From contig JAZNWL010000068.1 in NCBI GenBank assembly GCA_045593325.1, positions 1 to 53,510 on the forward strand: a stretch of 53,510 nt of DNA, in the 5' to 3' direction. The position numbers and the translations under genes were made by a program. The notes under the pieces were generated by a model. It was not told the origin of the DNA. It ran no database searches and worked only from the letters and a program-made list of their open reading frames with translations. Origin of the DNA: UMGS1484 sp045593325 (GTDB lineage Bacteria; Bacillota; Clostridia; Oscillospirales; Acutalibacteraceae). Positions 50,690-53,510 of this stretch are shown in pieces (position 1 is the stretch's first letter; the number at the start of each line of letters is the position of its first letter).

Positions 50690-50752
50690 AGGGGAGGTTA
50701 CAATCCCTCCGTCACGGCTACGCCGTGCCACCTCCCTTTGCACAAGGGAGGC
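50690..50752. repeat. MITE-like compound palindromic element
   Basis: GGGAGGTTACAATCCCTCC, CACGGCTACGCCGTG and CCTCCCTTTGCACAAGGGAGG in series. I recall this exact style of sequence recurring many times in gut Clostridia genomes; a copy-number search is needed to confirm. Confidence 0.65.
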
Positions 50753-50814
50753 GTGTGGGCGTAGTTCATGCAACACAGCAATTAGCAATGTGGCACGTGG
50801 GTGCCACACCTTAA

Positions 50815-50872
50815 CATTTTGCGTTAGCAAAATATATCACATTCCCGTAGGGAATATATCACCGCGAAGCCT
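50815..50872. repeat. Hairpin array, TGATAT family (copy 3)
   Basis: CATTTTGCGTTAGCAAAATATATCAC, ATTCCCGTAGGGAAT-ATATCAC and GCGAAGC, the same ATATCAC linker as 141-341 and 19238-19450. Its last unit overlaps the 3' end of yhbY. Confidence 0.8.
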
Positions 50873-51161
50873 TTGCCTTGGGCAGAAGGATCTTGGGTTC
50901 CTTGGCGGGGCGGTAGAGGACGAAGCGGTAGCCGATGACCTGCACCACTTCGGCACCCACTTTGGAGGCGATTTCGTTGGCGGCTTCTCTGGCGGAAAGG
51001 GGGCTGGTTTCCAGCACCCGCAATTTAATGAGTTCCCGCACTGCCAAGGTTTCGTCCACCTGGCGGATGAGCTGTTCCCCAATGCCGTTGTGGCCCACTT
51101 GGAAAATGGTTTCTAAACTGTTTGCCATGCCTCGTAAAAAGGCTCGTTGTTTACTGGTCAT
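50859..51161 (-). CDS. yhbY: YhbY-family ribosome-associated RNA-binding protein
   Basis: 100 residues behind AAGGAG in the end of the upstream gene. CRM/YhbY domain: KQRAFLRGMANSLETIFQVGHNGIGEQLIRQVDETLAVRELIKLRVLE, then AREAANEIASKVGAEVVQVIGYRFVLYRPAKEPKILLP. Binds pre-50S ribosomes. The last three residues (ASR) and the TGA stop come from the adjoining hairpin array. Start is 4 bp after the glycerophosphotransferase stop. Confidence 0.93.
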   Translation of the reverse strand: MTSKQRAFLRGMANSLETIFQVGHNGIGEQLIRQVDETLAVRELIKLRVLETSPLSAREAANEIASKVGAEVVQVIGYRFVLYRPAKEPKILLPKAKASR

Positions 51162-51165
51162 ACTT

Positions 51166-52404
51166 TTATTTCTCCTTGATGATTGCTTGTAATGCCCGGG
51201 TACTGCTTTCCCCGTCGTTATAGGTGTTGAATTTTTCGTTAAATGCCCGATAGGCTTCATGATATTCAAAATTTTCTGCCAGATCCAGAATGGCATTACA
51301 TACTTCCTCATTGGTATACACAATGGGGCCGGGCAGGGTGGACACGTCAAAATAGAAGTCCCGCAGGGCGCCTTTATACAATTCGTAATCGTACATAAAG
51401 AACAGCATGGGACGGTTCAGGTTGGCGTAATCGAAAAAGACGCTGGAATAGTCGGTCATGAGCATATCGCTGACGATATACAATTCGTTGATGTCGTCAT
51501 AACGGGAAACGTCGATGATAAATCCTTCATATTTGGACAAATCGAACTTGTCCACCACGAAATAGTGGGTGCGGAATAAGATCACGTAGTCCTTGCCCAG
51601 TTTTTCCTGAAGAAGGTCCAGGTCAATGCCCAGGTCATAGTGGAAGCCTTTGCCCCGTTCGTAGTTGTTATCCCGAAAGGTGGGGGCGTACAGCAGAACC
51701 TTTTTATGGGCGGGAATGTTCAGGGCTTCTTTCACCCGGGCAACGTCGTCGGGGGTGTAGGTAAACAAAAAGTCGTTTCGGGGGTATCCGCAGGGGATGA
51801 ATTTTTCGGCAGGCTGGCGGTATGCCGAGCCGATCTTTTCGGTATAAAATTCCGAGGGGGACAGGAAGGCGGTGATCTTTTCCCCTTGGGACAGATATTG
51901 CCCGTGAATTTCCTTTAATTTCTGGGCTTTGTTTTCCGAGCGGGTCAGGTCACACCCCAGACGTTTCAAGGGGGTACCGTGCCAGGTTTGAATGAAAGAC
52001 TGGTTCTCCCCGGGGGTGACGTAGGGGAGCATGGTGGAATTGGTGACCCAATATTTGGCGGTTGCCAGGGTACGCAGATAGGCTTTGGTGCCGTATTTCA
52101 CCAGTTTGGTGTTGGGATTTTGTTTCAGGTGGGCGTGGTTTTTGGGGTTGCGCAAGGACCAGACAAAGGTATAGTCGGCATAGTCGGGGTTATTTACCGC
52201 CGCCAGATACATGGCTTTGGGACTGCACGCCACCAACCGCCCCTGGAAGGACTCGAAGAAAATGGTTTTTTCCTGCAAGGGCAATTCCTTTTGGAATTTT
52301 TTAAAGGTCATTTTCCGCTTGGCAAACAGGGCTTTGCGGTAAACTTTGTTCAGCAGTTTATTTTTTTGCAAACTTTTTTTCAGTTTGTTTTTCAGTTTTT
52401 TCAT
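51166..52404 (-). CDS. CDP-glycerol glycerophosphotransferase family protein (TagB/TagF-like)
   Basis: 412 residues behind AAGGGAG. Basic N-terminus (about 1-35, many Lys), then the GT-B fold with the family motif SFIQTWHGTPLKRLG (about 135-150), VLLYAPTFRDNNY and DMLMTDYSSVFFDYANLNRPMLFF (about 312-335). Transfers glycerol phosphate to wall teichoic or related surface polymers at the inner membrane face. It is unaccompanied by other teichoic genes here. A small palindrome (ATAGCATTTGTATGCTAT, 52443-52460) lies just upstream. Confidence 0.92.
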   Translation of the reverse strand: MKKLKNKLKKSLQKNKLLNKVYRKALFAKRKMTFKKFQKELPLQEKTIFFESFQGRLVACSPKAMYLAAVNNPDYADYTFVWSLRNPKNHAHLKQNPNTKLVKYGTKAYLRTLATAKYWVTNSTMLPYVTPGENQSFIQTWHGTPLKRLGCDLTRSENKAQKLKEIHGQYLSQGEKITAFLSPSEFYTEKIGSAYRQPAEKFIPCGYPRNDFLFTYTPDDVARVKEALNIPAHKKVLLYAPTFRDNNYERGKGFHYDLGIDLDLLQEKLGKDYVILFRTHYFVVDKFDLSKYEGFIIDVSRYDDINELYIVSDMLMTDYSSVFFDYANLNRPMLFFMYDYELYKGALRDFYFDVSTLPGPIVYTNEEVCNAILDLAENFEYHEAYRAFNEKFNTYNDGESSTRALQAIIKEK

Positions 52405-52557
52405 GATTTGGTTCTCCCTTAAGGTGATGTGAAATCAAAAAATAGCATTTGTATGCTATTGGTACAAACCTTGTCATTTTACATCATATCATAGATTTGG
52501 TTCGGTTGCAATGGGAATTTTAAGAGAACATGGATGGAATCCCGGTTATTTCACCAA

Positions 52558-52594
52558 GGAAAAACACCAATTCTTTCGGGAATTGGTGTTTTTA
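52558..52594. terminator. Bidirectional terminator
   Basis: AAAAACACCAATTC TTTCGG GAATTGGTGTTTTT, perfect 14-bp stem with A and T runs, isolating the small locus that follows from the glycerophosphotransferase promoter region. Confidence 0.85.
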
Positions 52595-52595
52595 G

Positions 52596-52624
52596 TTGAC
52601 AAAACCATTTGAAGCCTGTATAAT
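52596..52624 (+). promoter_or_regulatory. Strong promoter of the small antisense RNA
   Basis: Perfect TTGACA (52596-52601), 17-bp spacer, perfect TATAAT (52619-52624). Predicted start at the G of GTAAGG, 52631. Confidence 0.9.
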
Positions 52625-52630
52625 AAGAGT

Positions 52631-52717
52631 GTAAGGTATCAACCGATAGACGGTTGACCCTGATTAAGAGTTGAAATAATCGCCCCTTTAGCAGAGTCGG
52701 GCGGTTATTTCTTTTTT
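52631..52717 (+). ncRNA. Candidate antitoxin small RNA
   Basis: From the predicted start to a terminator AAATAATCGCCC...GGGCGGTTATTT plus CTTTTTT (52674-52717), about 87 nt. The 5' part GTAAGGTATCA-ACCG...CGGTTGACCC forms a small hairpin and repeats, in inverted orientation, the start of the opposing peptide mRNA. The 3' part overlaps the end of the peptide gene, so the RNAs are complementary there. No ORF inside. Inferred role: antitoxin of a type I system. Confidence 0.7.
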
Positions 52718-52770
52718 ATTGCCAAAATGGTGTAAAACATAACAATGAGAATAATCGTTATGTACTCCAT
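52705..52770 (-). CDS. 21-residue hydrophobic peptide, type I toxin-like
   Basis: Start ATG at 52770 with an excellent AAAGGGGGTG ribosome site. Product: acidic start MEY, a hydrophobic core of about 15 residues (ITIILIVMFYTILAI) and a KKK tail. This is the shape of type I toxins such as Fst, TxpA or BsrG class peptides and of holin-like toxins. Its ribosome site can pair with an upstream CCCCC run (ACCCCC GGAAA GGGGGT), a translation-blocking fold typical of such mRNAs. Toxicity is inferred from shape and layout, not shown. Confidence 0.7.
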   Translation of the reverse strand: MEYITIILIVMFYTILAIKKK

Positions 52771-52813
52771 AGACAACACCCCCTTTCCGGGGGTAAGAGA
52801 CCCCCATGAAGTT

Positions 52814-52852
52814 GGGGGGTCAACCGCCTACCGTGTATGGCTGATACCTTAC
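52814..52852 (-). repeat. Inverted copy of the small-RNA 5' sequence
   Basis: On the minus strand GTAAGGTATCAGCCATACAC...GCGGTTGACCC, matching the plus-strand GTAAGGTATCAACCG...CGGTTGACCC at 52631-52661. The two copies bound the locus as inverted repeats and are the predicted 5' ends of both transcripts. Confidence 0.8.
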
Positions 52853-52859
52853 GGGAATC

Positions 52860-52888
52860 AATATATCATATTGTGTGGAAAAATGCAA
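52860..52888 (-). promoter_or_regulatory. Promoter of the hydrophobic peptide mRNA
   Basis: On the minus strand: TTGCAT (52883-52888), 17-bp spacer, TATATT (52860-52865). Predicted start at 52852, again on GTAAGG. Gives a 5' leader of about 82 nt with two G/C hairpins. Confidence 0.7.
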
Positions 52889-52904
52889 CATGATTTGATA
52901 ACAC

Positions 52905-52948
52905 AAAAACCGCCATCCTCCAATGCAGAGGGTGGCGGTTGGTTTTTG
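52905..52948. terminator. Hairpin with flanking A/T runs
   Basis: AAAAACCGCCATCCTC ... GAGGGTGGCGGTTGGTTTTT. Possible bidirectional terminator separating the peptide locus from the surface-protein gene. Confidence 0.7.
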
Positions 52949-52954
52949 TTCTCG

Positions 52955-52983
52955 GGAGAGGCTTTCGAGAATAGTGCAGGATG
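52955..52983. repeat. 29-bp dispersed repeat, copy 2
   Basis: 26 of 29 positions match 1072-1100. It lies in the structured gap 52949-53177, which has no supported gene. Confidence 0.6.
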
Positions 52984-53051
52984 CCCTTTTCTTTGGTACG
53001 TTAGGCGTATATCCATACGTCGAGTACCGAAAAAAGGGCAAATGGGTGCAA

Positions 53052-53083
53052 GAATGGGGCAATCTCGAGGATTGCCCCATTCT
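53052..53083 (-). terminator. Strong hairpin downstream of the surface-protein gene
   Basis: GAATGGGGCAATC CTCGA GATTGCCCCATTC, 13-bp perfect stem. On the minus strand the T-rich TTTGCCCTTTTTTCGG follows 10-20 bp later. Probably ends the surface-protein transcript. Confidence 0.6.
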
Positions 53084-53177
53084 GGTTTGTCATATCATAT
53101 CGGAGAAGGATTCCGTCCTTTTATGAAATTGTTTTACGATTTTGCACCCATGTTCCTGTGCTGTTATCGTAAGCCTC

Positions 53178-53510
53178 CTATTTACGTTTTTTGAGGAAGG
53201 GAATAGCCCCTGCGCTGATTGCCAACATGGCCATGGCAACGCCCATTGCCGAAGTGTCGGCGGTTTTGGGATTTTCCACGGGAGTTTTGGCAGGTTCTTT
53301 TTCGGGTTCTTCTTGGGGTTCTTCTTGGGGTTGGTCTTCAGGTTGTTGTTCCTCTACGGGTTCTTGGGGCGGGTTGGCTTGGCCGTCGTCCTCGCCCATT
53401 TGAGGGCCGTCCTCGGGAAGGTCGGTGGGGGTTTCTTGGGTGTCGCCCTCTTGGTTGCTGTCGTTATCGGAAGTATCGTCTTCCCCTTGGTTGGGGTCTT
53501 GGGGTTCGGT
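53178..53510 (-). CDS. Surface-anchored protein, C-terminal part (cut by window edge)
   Basis: Open to the right edge, so only the last 110 residues are visible. They consist of a Pro/Glu/Gln/Asp-rich stalk (repeats such as PQEEPQEEPEKEP) that would span the cell wall. A sorting-like NPKTAD motif, a membrane helix (MGVAMAMLAISAGAIPFL) and a KKRK tail follow. This is the layout of sortase substrates, with NPKTAD in place of LPxTG as in some Clostridia class B/D sortase targets. Function of the missing N-terminal domains is unknown. Confidence 0.82.
   Translation of the reverse strand, partial: TEPQDPNQGEDDTSDNDSNQEGDTQETPTDLPEDGPQMGEDDGQANPPQEPVEEQQPEDQPQEEPQEEPEKEPAKTPVENPKTADTSAMGVAMAMLAISAGAIPFLKKRK

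Noticed and set aside
52745..53194. Plus-strand ORF of 149 codons
   Set aside because: Crosses the peptide mRNA, inverted repeats and several hairpins in antisense. No ribosome site and no protein-like features.
1..53510. CRISPR array
   Set aside because: The regular repeats found are hairpin arrays with variable arms and linkers of 6-8 bp. There are no 24-37 bp direct repeats with unique spacers and no cas genes.

Overview
The window looks like chromosome of a Gram-positive, anaerobic gut-type Clostridia member, most likely an Oscillospirales/Ruminococcaceae relative. This is inferred from gene content, not from a marker gene: SRP RNA directly upstream of dnaX, a dnaX-ybaB-recR block followed by smpB and ssrA (tmRNA), DivIVA-like and YhbY proteins, a TPP-riboswitch thiamine operon of clostridial layout, dockerin proteins, a teichoic-acid-type glycerophosphotransferase, a surface protein with an NPKTAD sorting-like tail, and many strong A+G ribosome binding sites with frequent TTG starts.

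Layout. 1-9.0 kb is a mannose/mannoside region: an AraC regulator divergent from a GH38 alpha-mannosidase, ROK sugar kinase, SIS isomerase and a solute-binding lipoprotein, with a type I mannose-6-phosphate isomerase facing it. 9.0-19.0 kb is housekeeping: DUF2148 protein, a large membrane protein, CPBP protease, tadA, a DivIVA-like protein, SRP RNA, dnaX, a small lipoprotein, ybaB, recR, smpB and ssrA. 19.0-21.85 kb is an ssrA-adjacent accessory segment bounded by an 80-bp direct repeat. It carries a duplicated ssrA 3' end and a three-gene membrane cassette ending in a PrsW-type protease. 21.9-27.1 kb is a TPP riboswitch with terminator, thiSFGHED and a flavin-binding PNPOx-fold protein. 27.2-39.8 kb holds a cohesin-like/dockerin protein, an HTH-MntA/HepT module with operators inside its promoter, a GH2 hydrolase, and a run of eight co-directional genes of mostly unknown function ending in a large dockerin protein and an RsiV-like lipoprotein with a dockerin remnant behind it. 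39.9-44.6 kb is an alpha-glucan uptake operon (binding protein, two permeases, MalQ). 44.9-48.1 kb is an SPFH / zinc-ribbon / TPM-domain operon resembling B. subtilis ydjI-ydjG-ydjH. 48.3-52.4 kb has an HTH remnant, mnmE, an ECF transporter S component, yhbY and a TagF/TagB-like enzyme. 52.6-52.9 kb has the layout of a type I toxin-antitoxin locus: a 21-residue hydrophobic peptide gene opposed by a short convergent RNA, both transcripts starting on the same inverted sequence. The right edge cuts a cell-surface protein.

Many gaps between genes are packed with short perfect hairpins joined by a constant linker (TGATAT in one family, ATGAATTG in another). At least one array supplies the stop codon and last residues of a gene (yhbY). 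The strongest leads for something undescribed are the 52.6-52.9 kb locus, the PrsW cassette beside ssrA, the hairpin-array families, and a lipoprotein domain shared between the mannoside binding protein and a lipoprotein gene sitting inside the dnaX-recR block. Everything here was read by eye; no alignment, folding or database search was run.
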